64,000 bases of DNA from Scolanthus callimorphus. Lineage: Eukaryota > Cnidaria > Anthozoa > Actiniaria > Edwardsiidae. Position numbers and translations under genes: made by a program. The DNA lies in the NCBI GenBank assembly GCA_033964015.1, contig CM066925.1:10090204-10154203 (forward strand), given 5' to 3'. Below, one piece after another: positions 47,013 to 58,671 of this stretch. Below the pieces are notes generated by a model. It worked only from the letters and a program-made list of their open reading frames with translations. It was not told where the DNA came from and did not search any database. Every line of letters starts with the position of its first letter. Positions within the stretch are counted from its first letter, which is position 1.

Positions 47013-50000
47013 ATGGGGCGCAAAGTTACGCTTGCAGTTTGCACGCTCAATCAGTGGGCACTAGACTTCGAAGGGAACCTGAAAAGAATCCTCCAAAGTA
47101 TTCAAATCGCGCGCACAAGAGGAGCTTCTTACAGGCTGGGCCCTGAACTAGAAGTGTGTGGATATGGTTGTAATGATCACTTCTATGAGAGTGACACTCT
47201 GTTGCATTCATTTCAAGTTCTTGCCTATCTACTGAAGTCTCCTTTAGCCAGAGACATCATATGTGATGTCGGGATGCCTGTAATGCACAAGAATGTACGC
47301 TACAACTGCAGAGTGATCTTCCTGAATGGGCAGATCTTACTTATAAGACCGAAAACCCAGCTTTGTAATGATGGGAATTACAGAGAAACACGATGGTTTA
47401 CTCCTTGGAAAAAGGTAGGATAACACTTTTAGAAGTTCACAGTCAAAAACCATTAATAATTGAATTAATTTTATTAATAATAGATTACAACAAGTCGTGT
47501 TGGGAATTTGGCTAGAAATCAATTTTTCCGCTTGTCTATTCGACTGCTTTTCTTTATTATAGAAATTCCATGCTTTTAAAATCACAAAAAAAAAAATTTG
47601 GGACACCAGCTGGTAGCATTATGGCTTGTACATGTTGGTGCATGCCTTACCCTAAATCCTGCTAATAAGTTTTAGTATATACTACACGGGAACCTCCATA
47701 GATCGCACGTTTTGATTGGTTCGCTATCTCGGGATAATGCCACAATATTCCGAGATCGAAAGCATTATCCCGAGATTGAGAAGCCCGAGTGCAAGTGGTT
47801 CGGATAGTTTTACTTTCTAAAGGAACTATCTGATTCGAAATGCAATGGAAAAATCCTTCTCAATAAACGTATGTTGTCTCTTTAGTTTTTCAAGGTGAAT
47901 CAGAGAGAGAATGTATTTCTTGAACTTCGAAAATGTGCTGTTCTTGTTTTTCAGTTCTTCGGAATCACAGAGATCGATGATTCGTTCACGGCACTTTTGA
48001 GAGACGAATTACATTCACAACAACATATTAATTAAGGCAATTTTGTCGAAAACATATCTACTTTGCCGAACATTTACATGTACCTGTAGGTTGGAAAGGA
48101 CAGTAAATCGTAGAAGCCAGTCACTGAGTGCAGTTTAAGAGAGAATTTCAGTTAAGCTTACCGTCGACTTGTTTATTCGCTTGATCACGAGCCATCCGAC
48201 ATCAAACGTATTTAAAGTGGTCTCTCTTTTTATGAACAAGGTCTTCCTCGTTGTCCCAGAGTTTGAAGAGGTTAATTTCCCAAATTTCTGTTTGAATATT
48301 TCAAACGAATCTTGAATTTCTCTGACACCAGGTTGAAAAATATAGTCATCCATCGGTGGTGAAATGGCGACCAAAGGCAAAGTGTTTTCAGCGAAGCAAC
48401 TCTGCAGTTTCACAATCCATAATCCAAGGCACAAAATGCGAATTTATCCCTTGAATCCATCCTTGCAACCTTCTAAAAACTTAAATCGTTTATCGTAGTC
48501 GATATTAAGGTTTTAAAACAAGTGTTTTCTAGCGTTTTTGCTTCTCTAAAACAGCAGCAAGTTTCCACCATGTGTTGAGTAGCCGAATGCTTGTAGAGAA
48601 GTCTGACGTAATGTCACGTGCGTGACAAACGTCACGCATACAGAAAGAGGCTACAAAATGTCGGCAAATGCCACATTTAGTGTCGTTCGGATATTTTTTG
48701 GAGTGTTCCCGTGTAGTATATACTAAAACAATTATTCTCCTCAGGCTCAGTGAATAGTGGCGAATAGTCCCCTCGACCTCCGGTCTCGGGGACTATTCGC
48801 CACTATTCACTTCGCCTTCGGAGAATAATTGTTAAATATAGCTGGTTTGATTTTTTATGTCCAAACTTCCCTATAAGAAGAGATTTAATTTTAAGTGGTT
48901 GGAAGCTCATTTCAAAAGAAATATTGCATAAAGATAAGTTCCTGTGACAAATAAATGTTGGAAACGTTTTCTCGTTTATGTATATATTGTATTTTATTAT
49001 ATAGACACGAGTGTTTTTAAGCAATTATTGGATGAGGTTTTTGTGATTTCCAGAATAGACAATGTCGAGACAAGTGGAATCAGGCGAGGCCATAAGGCCG
49101 AGCCTGATTCCACTTGGCGAGATATTGTTTATTCTGGAAATCACAAAAACCGAATTCAATAATTGTTTTATTATACATTGATTCAGTAAATTAAATACTT
49201 TTTTTCTGTCAAGCAATTTCTTTTACACAAGCGCCTTGTTAAATAGGGGAAACATTCAAGGGCTGTAGTCCCATGATACATTGCGCGCGTAGCATCAAGA
49301 ATCAGCTAGCTGATTCTTCAAGAATCAGCATGCTGATTCTTGGAGACCCTTAAAGTGCGTGATTCCCAAGTAAAGCGCGCGCTTTTAGTTAATCAGAATC
49401 GAGATAGTGAGTACAATGTATAATAAACTGGGAAATACGCCACTCGTAGATCTCATACGAAGCTACATTCGGGTCCTCAGTGACATATTATTTTCCATAT
49501 CCTCACTAGTGAGGATATCGGTCAAAACATGTGCTTGGAAATCAATTTGGAATATTTTTTTTCTGGTTTGTCTATACAATAAAAAGAAAATTACACGGTG
49601 GCTTGAAGATATTAGTTTTATTTCTTGTGTCAAAAACAATATTTTACTCATTCGCTGCGCTCATTTGTAAAATATTGTTCTTGCCACTCGAAAATAAAAC
49701 TCATATCTACGCGCCACCGTGTAATATCCTCTATATATTATATTGACAGAGGAGTCTTAAGGAGTTGTTAAGAAAAGGAGTCGAGTCTTAATTTATTTGT
49801 TTATACTTTTTAGGCAAAGCAAACAGAAGAATTCTTCCTGCCACGGATGATCTCAGAAATCACAGGCCAGTCGACTGTCCCTATTGGAGACTGTGTCTTA
49901 TCAACTCTTGACACCTGTATCGGCAGTGAGATTTGTGAGGAGCTGTTTAGTGTGAAAAGTAATCATGTCCCCATGGCACTGGATGGTGTGGAGATAATTA

Positions 50001-53000
50001 CTAACGGAAGTGCTTCCCATCATGAGTTAAGGAAGCTTGATCGTAGAGTCGACGTCATTCTTAATGCAACAGCGAAGGTATGCATTACGTGCAACAGGGG
50101 ATAAAAGTGGGGTGTGTGGTTACACAAATACCAGTACCGGTAATATTTTTTAGGCAATAAAACACAGATTTTGATATATAAGGTGATGAATTATTTAAAC
50201 ACATTCGGGATGTTGGAAGAATACTCAAAAATCTTCCCCCCAGTGTTCTCCTGTGAACATACCGTGTGGCATGCTCAACGCATTATAATAAACGGTCATT
50301 CGACATAGAAATTTGCATGTGTCTTACTGCTTGTGATCAATTAGGCCCTGGAATCCAAATGTCACTTAGGTATTTTTATTGAATTGAATCTACATGTATG
50401 ACTTCGATAATCATATTTTTCCCTGATTGTCGCCCTAAAAAATTTCAACCACTTTGTAACATCACGCGAAGGGCAAAACATGCAACGTATTCGAAAATTA
50501 TTTTGTTGATCCATCGAGGTAATCTTAAATCAGATAAAGCGACCATTTATTCAGACAGAAAGCAAGTTTAAAAAAGTTTGTTCAAATTATTGTGTGAACA
50601 ACAGTGGTGGAATAAAAGGCAACAACATGAATAGATTTGTTTAAAGCCATGCTCAAACTTAAACTGAACGATAATTTTATATTCAAAAGCCATACTTACA
50701 GTAGCCGGGTATTTGATATTATAGTGAATGGAAATTATTGCGCCATAACTTACCTCATGCAGAATTGATTTCTCTTGTGATTTGCAACAGGGCGCCTTGG
50801 AATTTACAACTCTGCAATATCGTGCTTCGACCAACATTTCCAGAATGGTTGCCTAATTCCAACACATTTTTTTTTTCTTAATTTAATTTTGAACCTTGTG
50901 ATTACTGTCTTGTTAATTATAATATAACTTATAATTTGTATTTTCCATGATTAATTATCCACTAGGCAGGAGGAATATACATGTATTCTAACCTGCGAGG
51001 CTGTGATGGGGAGAGAGTCTACTATGACGGCTGCTCACTCATTGCCGTCAATGGCCAGGTAGTAGCACAGGGAGCCCAATTTGCATTACAAGAAGTAGAG
51101 GTCATTACTGCTACAGTAGATCTCGAGGATGTAAGGTCTTACAGGTCGGCCACGCCCACCTTCGGAGCAGTAGCTTCCTCAACTTCATCAAGTTACCCAA
51201 GAGTTAAGGCCGATACCGCTATAACACATGATGATGATCTAACGGTGCCGTTTTCCGAGCCAATCAAGGTCCATTATCACACCCCAGAGGAGGAGATTAG
51301 TCTGGGTCCAGCTTGTTGGTTGTGGGACTATCTACGCCGGAGTGGGCAGGCAGGGTTCTTCTTGCCATTAAGTGGAGGTCAGTAAAATGAGCATGGATTT
51401 CTCCCTCGCACAGGTGGTAGCTGTAAAAATCTGGCTTTATTCAATTGTTCCATGAATGAACTAGCATAGGAAATTTCTGCAGAAACCCGTTATGGGAAAA
51501 GCTGAACAAGAAAGGGAAGTGTTTGGCTTTACCATGGACAAACACTTCCCATTCTTCTAGTGCCATGTGATATTCGGCTTTCCCCATAAATTGGTTTCTG
51601 CAGAAATTTCCTGTGTAGGATAACAACAGCACACAATAATGTTTCTCATGTATGTAACTCTGTTTCTAGGTATTGATAGCTCGTCCACTGCCTGTATAGT
51701 GTCCTCCATGTGCCATCTTGTCTGCCATGCTGTCAAAAATGGGGACAAACAAGTGCTAGAAGATGCTCGTAGAATTTTACGTGATAGGTAGTATTTACAC
51801 TCACCATGGCCAGTTAATGTCTTAACCATTATCCACAACTTCCTTCTCCAAATGGCTCGGTCATTGGCCTCTTTGTTGAACAGATCACATGTTATTATGA
51901 ATCTCACCGAACTGTCGCATTGTGTTGGAAATCCATGCTGCTAACACGGCTACAAACATCTAAAAGTTTGTCTACATTTCTTTGCTCACATGAATTTCAA
52001 CGGTCTGCCGATTTTCTTGGATTTTCTTGGAACACTACAAAAGCATCAAAGAAACGGCGCCAAATTAGCTTATCAAGGCCTACATTAGCTGGAAATGCAA
52101 ACAATCATCCCTTAAAGTATACTTAAGATTGTTTGCTAAAATATGTCTTGTTTATGGTTTTTCATTCATGGTAAATTCCCGCCAAAAAATGACAGCAGAG
52201 TTCAAGCGTTACACATTTAGACAAAACACGGACAAATTTTCGGGGGTTCGCAGACGTTTGTATGGTGTGGTAGCGGCATGAATTTTCAAGGCAGTGCGAC
52301 AGTTCGGTGAGATCCGTATTCAAGGCTTTGTAAAAAATTCATTTTAGTGGAGCACCATACCTAACGTTTACTCATGGAGTTCACGTCACAGGAAATCTTG
52401 TCAGTTTTGATGATGCCATTGCTGACACCATGAAAGCTATAAAGCTGGGAGCGACTAGATTTATGGTTTGAAAAGCAATAAATATTAACCTAGTTAATAA
52501 TAATAATAATTAATATTTATATAGCGCAAATTAACATTCTAAGTTGTGATCAAATGCGCTTTACATAAGTGCTAAATGAATAATATGAAGAATATAAAAT
52601 TCATCTATATTTATTTATATAGCATTATTTGGATGGAAAAAATGTGGACCACATTCCTATTATTTCGTTCAAACTTCACTATTTGCCCCCCCCCCCCCCC
52701 ACCCCCTCTTCTCAGGTCGTACGATCAATGGCAACCATTTTTCATTCTAGCGAGTACATCCCAACTGACCCCCGTGACTTGGCTAGCAAACTATTTGTGA
52801 CATGTTACATGGGAACGGAGAACTCGTCACAGGAAACAAGAAAGAGAGCATGTAATCTGGCAGAGGAGGTTGGGAGCTATCATTTGGGTAAGAGGGCAAG
52901 AAAAATACGCACGGTTTTAAAAATTTACAGGCACAGCCTCGAGCTTTTGCAGCATTTTGCAAATCTATATGAGCCAAGCTAATTAGTTTGCAAGTCCATG

Positions 53001-56000
53001 TCTGCAGGCGAAGTATGCCACGGAATGGTACTATAATTCGTCGGGAGGCTATGGTACATGCATTTTGGCAGGGAAAGGTGATGCTGTTGTCTTGGGAAGC
53101 CACTGTACTCATGGATCTCATCAAACTGTTGCTACACTACCAACTGCATCTACAAGTTCGCCCAATTCAAATTCATGTGAGCAAATGAATGTTCCGCCGA
53201 TTTCACGGGGTTTCTTGGAGCGCCGCAAAAGCATCAAAGAAACGGCACTAAAGGGCCTAATATAGATGAAAAAGTCTTATTGGTCTGTAAGTTTTTTTGT
53301 CCAACATTTTAATACAATTTTCCATCATAATAGATTCACACCAAAAAAACAGCAGACAGAAACCCGTTTGTGGGTGCTGAAGGGGCGTGAATTTTCAATG
53401 CAGTGCCACAGTTTAGTGAGTTCCGTAGTGAACAGAACTGTAACAGTCTCACCAAAATTTTACGTGTGTCATGTATTTCTAGGCCCATTATTGATCTTGG
53501 TTCCAAGCTGTTCATGAAACCTACCTGCCTAGGTAACCACTGGCTTGCGTTACTTTTCAGGAATAACAATTGATGCAGCTGTCACCGCGGTACTAGCCAT
53601 CTTTACTGCGGTAACATCTAAGGTTCCCAAGTTCAAAGTCCGTGGTGGAAGCCAACAAGAGAATCTGGCCCTGCAGAATGTGCAAGCTAGGCTGCGCATG
53701 GTCTTAGCGTATCTGTTTGCTCAGCTGATCATGTGGGCTCGCGGGCTCGGCGGGGGACTGCTGGTATTAGGGTCTTCTAATGTTGACGAAAGGTAAAGGG
53801 GTGCTTGTTGTCGTCGTTGTGTTTGTTTGCTGTTGTTGTGTTTGTTTTTGTTACTGCTGATGTTGTTCTTCTGTTTTTTGTGTTTGTTGTTGTTGATGAA
53901 TTGTGAACTTGGTGTGATTATTGTCAGCTACTCGGGGATTAGTGTCATTATAAAAGTTTAGATCAAGCAAAGCGTCCTTCATAAACGTAGGTGTGGCCAA
54001 AATGTTGCTATAGCAACTCTGATCAAAGCAAAATACAAATTACAAATTGCATTTACAGTTCAACCCTCCAGGGTAACTTTGTGAAAGCTCAGAAAGACTG
54101 AAGCAGGCATACAAAGTTTGATAGTCGAGCAGTAAAAAATGTAGGAAGCCTCCTTTAAACAAGTTCACATACTTTACTGATAAAAATCAGTCCCAGTCAG
54201 CCTTTGTATTTCTATTAGGAAATGCCAAAAGTCATCCGTATGTGACGTTACAAGACTGAAACAGCAATTTAACTCGTACATATGTGATCAAAAATTATTA
54301 TGAGAATAGCCTTTCTGTAACAGCGCTAGAATCTATAAAATTGCCTCACTAAATAACAAAAGAATCTCATTAAATCAGAAAAATGTAGCAAAAATCGACA
54401 TCTTGGGACACTTTTTCGAGCTGTTAGCATCCAAAACTAGCTTCTAGACATCCTAAGGATTCCTGTTTCGATTATAATAGTTCTCGTGAAACCCTTTCAT
54501 CTTAAATCGCTGCCTTAGATTAGAATTTCTAGCATTTAAATTTCTCTCATTTCTAGTTTACGGGGCTACCTTACCAAGTACGACTGTTCAAGTGCCGACA
54601 TAAACCCTATCGGCGGCATCAGCAAGACGGATCTCCGCTCGTTTATTTTCTACTGCGTGGAGAAGTTCAACTTCAGTTCTCTCATCACCATTCTAGGGGC
54701 ACCGCCTACTGCAGAGCTGGAACCCTTAGCCGAGGGTCAGATACAACAGACCGATGAGGTAAAGACATGATGGGCGTGTTCCCCAATTATATCTACAGAT
54801 TATAACCATTCTCTTACCAAGTGCTCCCCTGCTCTGGTGACATCCATTTGAGGGCCTTCGCTGATTGGCTGATTGGCCCTCGGGCAAATCATATAAATAA
54901 ATGAATAAATAAATAAATAAAAAGTATCAGATCTCGCGCATGCGTCAATGGCTGTCACCAGAGCCTCCCTCGCGGAGACGAGCCGGGGAGCTCTGGGTTC
55001 GAGAATGGATTATAACCCATGTGGTGCGCATGCGCTATTCAGCAATCTACATAAAAATGTACTGTAGCCATGGCAAATTTCTGCCAGCAGTTTCTTAAAT
55101 CGGGTTCTTACAAGCGGGTTTTTACTGTAGCACAAAAACCTCATGCAACATTAATGTATTATTTATTCTTGCATTTTCAGGAAGACATGGGCATGTCGTA
55201 TGACGAGTTATCAGTGTTTGGTCGCTACCGCAAAATCTCCCGCTGTGGACCGTACAGCATGTTCTGCAAGTTGGTCCACATCTGGCGTGACAAGAACACA
55301 CCAGCACAGGTAGCAGACAAGGTCAAGCTGTTTTTTCGCTCGTATTCCATCAACAGGCACAAGATGACAACCCTGACGCCCTCCTACCATGCCGAGAGCT
55401 ATTCCCCAGGTAAGAAACCAGTAGTATAGTAGGTATGGAATTAATACTTTTTTGTGGTGGAATACTAATGTTTGAGGTGGAATATATAATGAGCTTGTGG
55501 GTTAGCGACCGGAAGTGAAGGCAATACGGGGATTAGTCGTTTGTTCTCTGGAATATTATAATATAGCTACGATGTAATGCGCGCGCTGATTGGTCCAAGT
55601 CTATGCTCTATTAACCGATAAAGTAATTGTTCTCCCCCGCTATATCATAAAAGCATTAGAGCACAACTTTCTATGACTTTATCGGCAATTAGAGCACTTG
55701 TGATGTTGGGAGAGACACTCGAAACGTTTTAAAATCACTGCGGCTCGTTATTTTACAACGTTCTCGTGTCTCTCCCAACATCACGCGTGCTCTATTTGCC
55801 GATAAAGTCATAGAAAGTTGTGCTCTAATGCTTTAACAGAGGAAAACAAACGAATATATAGTGGAGCTGGGGTAGAGAAGGATGGTTAACAAGTCCTCTC
55901 GAGAACAATAAAGGGAACTATCGTGGAGCTAGGGTGTTTATCAAGTAAATTTACAAGCAATATATCAAAAAACATTCATCAAAAAACTGTCAAATTCCCA

Positions 56001-57278
56001 ATTCAAAATGTCCCCTTACTTTATTTGGAAGGTCTGTAAATATTTTCCTCATATCTTAGCAAAATAGGCAAGTGAATTCACCAGAACTTGTGGGTGTTCA
56101 AGAAACATCGTTTTCTTTGTCGCCATTTATGCCAATTATGAAAACAATAATGAGGGCTGTTTTACAGTATATGTGCCTCCGAGGACCAGGCCATTGCACC
56201 GCGAGACAATCCCCTACTCTTACGAAGAGTGCAATGGGCTCTTTAGCGTCCACCTTGAACAGGGGTAGAAGGGAAGGCAGACGGGACCTCGTTTTATTGT
56301 CTCATCCGAAAGACTAAGGAAACACAGTAGAACTAAGTTCAACCACAATAAGAACCTGTCTCAATCACGACTCGAACAGAAATAAAGTTTCCTCTGTCCC
56401 AACCGGGAATCGATCCTGGACTACAGCGGTGGGCGACCCGAGCCAACCATGCTTCCTAATGGTTCGATTCCATTGATTCAGGACGTCAGGCCCAAAATGA
56501 CTTCACAATCAAGATATATCTTATGACAAAGAACTAGTGTCCTTGGACATTTTTTGACAGCTTTTATTTCTTCCTTTCATTAATGGCCAGATGACAACCG
56601 TTTCGATTTGCGTCCCTTCCTGTACAATGCACGCTGGTCGTGGCAATTCCGTACCATCGACGATCAATTACAGCGACTCAGACACATACAAGAGACTGCG
56701 CAACTACGGCAGCAGCAACAGCTCCGAGAATCAACCAATGAGAACGGATTTATACAGCATATGGACGACAGTAGCGGCACCGGAAATGAAGTCATGTCTT
56801 CAACGAGCGGCCGCGTGAAAACGGAGAGGACTGGCTCTGAATTGAGCTTCCAACTGGAGCGGTTACTCAGGAGGGCACAGTTGGAGAAGAGCCTGGGAAC
56901 TTGGCTTGAACCAAGACCGGAAGTTGCTGTGACCGGAAGTAGCCTACTTGAATATCAAGAAGTACGACCGGAAGTGGCTTTAGCAAACTGCAGCTCACGC
57001 TCCACTCGCAACCACGAAGTGAGCCCCCACCACCTTGTCCAGCGTTAATTCGCGTTAAAACAGAACCACCAGAACGCGATGTGGAATGCGAGCATGCGCA
57101 GTGTGAGGGCCAGGTGGGCAATCATGAGCTGCTGGCAACGTTTAACGAACGATTCCCGAGTAGACGGAAACGAAACGCGTCAGAGTTGTTGCATTTAGAG
57201 AGGTCTTCGGTTGAACAGCAGCCCGGGGAGGGCTTGGTCGCTACTGCCGACAAATACGTCCGCGTTAGAGCTCAATGA
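47013..57278 (+). CDS. NADSYN1: NADSYN1, glutamine-dependent NAD+ synthetase, 9 exons
   Basis: Converts nicotinic acid adenine dinucleotide to NAD+ with ATP, using ammonia from glutamine. Exons: 47013-47414, 49814-50077, 50966-51377, 51670-51787, 52751-52887, 53561-53792, 54557-54758, 55181-55409, 56591-57278; phases agree. The N-terminal nitrilase-type glutaminase keeps Glu in [12 protein letters not shown], Lys in [15 protein letters not shown] and the nucleophile Cys in [12 protein letters not shown]. The synthetase P-loop is [13 protein letters not shown], and later motifs include [21 protein letters not shown] and [15 protein letters not shown]. As given, exon 9 stops at 57046-57048. One more C in the C5 run at about 57026 would continue the frame as [20 protein letters not shown] to a stop at 57276-57278, about 894 residues against 706 in human. 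The added tail of roughly 190-200 residues is Gln/Glu/Arg-rich, disordered-looking, and repeats RPEVA. Confidence 0.95.
47670..48728. mobile_element. 1.06-kb TIR element in NADSYN1 intron 1
   Basis: TTTTAGTATATACTACACGG (47670 on, continuing GAAC) is matched perfectly in inverse at the right end (48705-48728). The interior has no long ORF with recognisable domains. Likely a non-autonomous DNA transposon. Confidence 0.85.
48728..48834. mobile_element. Foldback with ACAATTATTCTCC ends
   Basis: ACAATTATTCTCC and GTGAATAGTGGCGAATAGTCC pair with GGACTATTCGCCACTATTCAC and GGAGAATAATTGT. The centre is CGACCTCCGGTCTCG. It directly abuts the 1.06-kb element and may form its outer part. Confidence 0.8.
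49021..49170. mobile_element. Foldback with CAATTATTGGATGAGG ends, copy 2 (different core)
   Basis: CAATTATTGGATGAGGTTTT on the left and AAAACCGAATTCAATAATTG on the right are the same ends as 10931-11078. The core pairs GTGATTTCCAGAATA and TATTCTGGAAATCAC, then CAAGTGGAATCAGGC and GCCTGATTCCACTTG, and is unrelated to copy 1. Confidence 0.8.
49591..49734. mobile_element. Foldback with TTACACGGTGGC ends
   Basis: TTACACGGTGGCTTGAAGATATTAGTTTTATTT is roughly inverse to AAATAAAACTCATATCTACGCGCCACCGTGTAA; AAAACAATATTTTAC and GTAAAATATTGTT pair inside. Ends about 80 bp before NADSYN1 exon 2. Confidence 0.75.
51465..51616. mobile_element. MITE with CATAGGAAATTTCTGCAGAAAC ends, copy 2
   Basis: Same ends and internal AAAAGCTGAA / ATTCGGCTTT arms as 26856-27023. 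Located about 50 bp before NADSYN1 exon 4, in intron 3. Confidence 0.85.
52340..52471 (+). other. Coding-looking fragment in NADSYN1 intron 4, unidentified
   Basis: An open frame of 40-odd codons ends at TGA 52469-52471 and reads [19 protein letters not shown] and then [15 protein letters not shown]. It follows an acceptor-like TTTTAG. It does not fit NADSYN1, whose exons 4 and 5 join perfectly without it. No start codon is visible. It may be a relic exon of another sequence or chance. Confidence 0.3.
54831..54964. mobile_element. Short inverted-repeat element, copy 2
   Basis: Ends GCTCTGGTGACATCC and GGCTGTCACCAGAGC with the ATTTGAGGGCC and GCTGATTGG words of copy 1 (319-507). An AAAT microsatellite is inside. 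NADSYN1 intron 7. Confidence 0.7.
55651..55833. mobile_element. Foldback with AAGCATTAGAGCACAACTT ends
   Basis: AAGCATTAGAGCACAACTTTCTATGACTTTATCGGC is inverse to GCCGATAAAGTCATAGAAAGTTGTGCTCTAATGCTT. GATGTTGGGAGAGACAC and GTGTCTCTCCCAACATC pair inside. In NADSYN1 intron 8. Confidence 0.9.
56180..56475 (-). mobile_element. tRNA-derived SINE-like element (minus strand)
   Basis: On the minus strand, TGGTTGGCTCGGGT resembles an A box and GGATCGATTCCCGG a B box, in the order and spacing of a tRNA-derived promoter (about 56400-56460). The body extends toward 56180. It ends about 115 bp before NADSYN1 exon 9. Confidence 0.55.
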
Positions 57279-57630
57279 AGGAACCGAATGTAATCGTTGG
57301 GTTCTAATTTAGCTTTAGCTCAACTAAAATATATAGCGGTTTTACGCTTCTTGTGTTGGGTTTCACGAATAGTACGCAGAATTACACGTTTCACCTCACT
57401 TTTGAGTAATTTTATTCATTAGCACCAGCACCCATCGCACCTTCGCCAGCCCCTTAGAGCCTTCATTTGATGAAGGAGATTAGCAGAAAATATTGATTTC
57501 TGGCTGAATATGTATTGCTTTAGACTGCTTCCTTCATCGACGAATGTCCGTAATTCGAGGGAATTTTTTATATTTTACGCGCTGATTTTAATGCAGAATA
57601 GCTAGGCATAGTAAATAGAATAAGCGCACA

Positions 57631-58026
57631 ATAGAGCGGATTTCAGATGACAGTCGAAAGTAAGTCACACTTTGCGTTAAGTCAGCGTTTCTATTGGTCG
57701 AGAGCAAAGTCTTTTTTCTTTCAACCAATCAAATTGCAAACTAAAACAACGCGGCGTTGCTCACGTCATGACTAAACGCAAGTCTGACTATCTTACCCTC
57801 CTGATTGGTTTGTTGTTGAATGCTTTCCACTCCTGATTGGTTTGTTGTTGAATGGCTTCCACTCCTGATTGGTTTGTTGTTGAATGCTTTCAACTCCTGA
57901 TTGGTTTGTTGTTGAATGGCTTCCACTCCTGATTGGTTTGTTGTTGAATGGCTTCCACTCCTGATTGGCTAGTGGTTTTATATTTGCGTTTAGTTTTCCA
58001 CACTCATCTGAAATCCGCTCTATAAA
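57631..58026. mobile_element. TIR element carrying CCAAT boxes and a TATA-like end, copy 2
   Basis: Left ATAGAGCGGATTTCAGATGA is inverse to right TCATCTGAAATCCGCTCTAT, which runs into TATAAAAACTT. The interior carries a 32-bp tandem array with CTGATTGG (an inverted CCAATCAG) in each unit. The right end is shared with 42723-42920. Confidence 0.75.
57801..57967. repeat. 32-bp tandem repeat with an inverted CCAAT box per unit
   Basis: About five units with the words CTCCTGATTGGTTTGTTGTT and GAATGGCTTCCA (or GAATGCTTTCCA). Predicted minus-strand Asn/Gln-rich ORFs across it are products of the repeat. Confidence 0.92.
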
Positions 58027-58344
58027 AACTTCCCTCGATTTACGGACGTTCGCCATAGTTCGTCATTGGTCTCTTTCGTTGTAGAAGAAAGTTCAAAATC
58101 ATAATTGTGCGGCCTGTCTTCGCAGAGCCAAAAACATGTCATTGTGAATAATATACTTATTTATTTACAGTGTGTATAATTACAAGAACATGATGATGTC
58201 AATAAACGGTTAATAATAGTGTAGCAATAATAGTGTCATGATTGGGAAAGAGTTCTTGTAAATCGTCCACCCGGTCTATACGTTTGCAAATCCAATGGAT
58301 TGTGTGTCATCAGCAGTTGTCTGTTCTCATTAAAGAATCATGGT

Positions 58345-58640
58345 CTTATCCAGTCGATTTTGCAACAAAACTTTCTACATTTCCAGTAATCCTACGAGCC
58401 TGAAATCTCAAAATTTTCTAGCGCCCAGACCCCCTTGGGAAAATGACCGACCCAAATTTGCCACTTGATACCAAATATGGACACTGCGCTCTTTAAGCAT
58501 GTTTTGTTATAAAAAGTTCCGATAAATAGGCTAAACTGATAAACACATTAATTTGAACATCCACAAACCTCTTCCTATCTTTATATATTTTTTTCCTATT
58601 TTTTCAACCTTGAAATTCCTATCTTTTTCTGAACCACCCT
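58345..58640. repeat. Dispersed repeat, copy 2
   Basis: Same ordered words as 24000-24560 (CCAGTCGATTTTGCA, TTTCCAGTAAT, TACGAGCCTGAAAT, CCAAATATGGACACT, AAAAGTTCCGATAAATAGG). Confidence 0.75.
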
Positions 58641-58671
58641 ACCGGTGTACAAACATGTAAAAAATACATAA

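Noticed and set aside
46538..47013. COASY and NADSYN1 as an operon
   Set aside because: They are on opposite strands and spliced; only a shared promoter is possible.
52576..52750. NADSYN1 exon 5 starting after the CTCAG near 52715
   Set aside because: The phase from exon 4 would be wrong; the acceptor at 52750 gives [13 protein letters not shown], which fits the family.
57741..58056. Asn/Gln-rich minus-strand ORFs
   Set aside because: Made by the 32-bp tandem repeat inside a transposable element.
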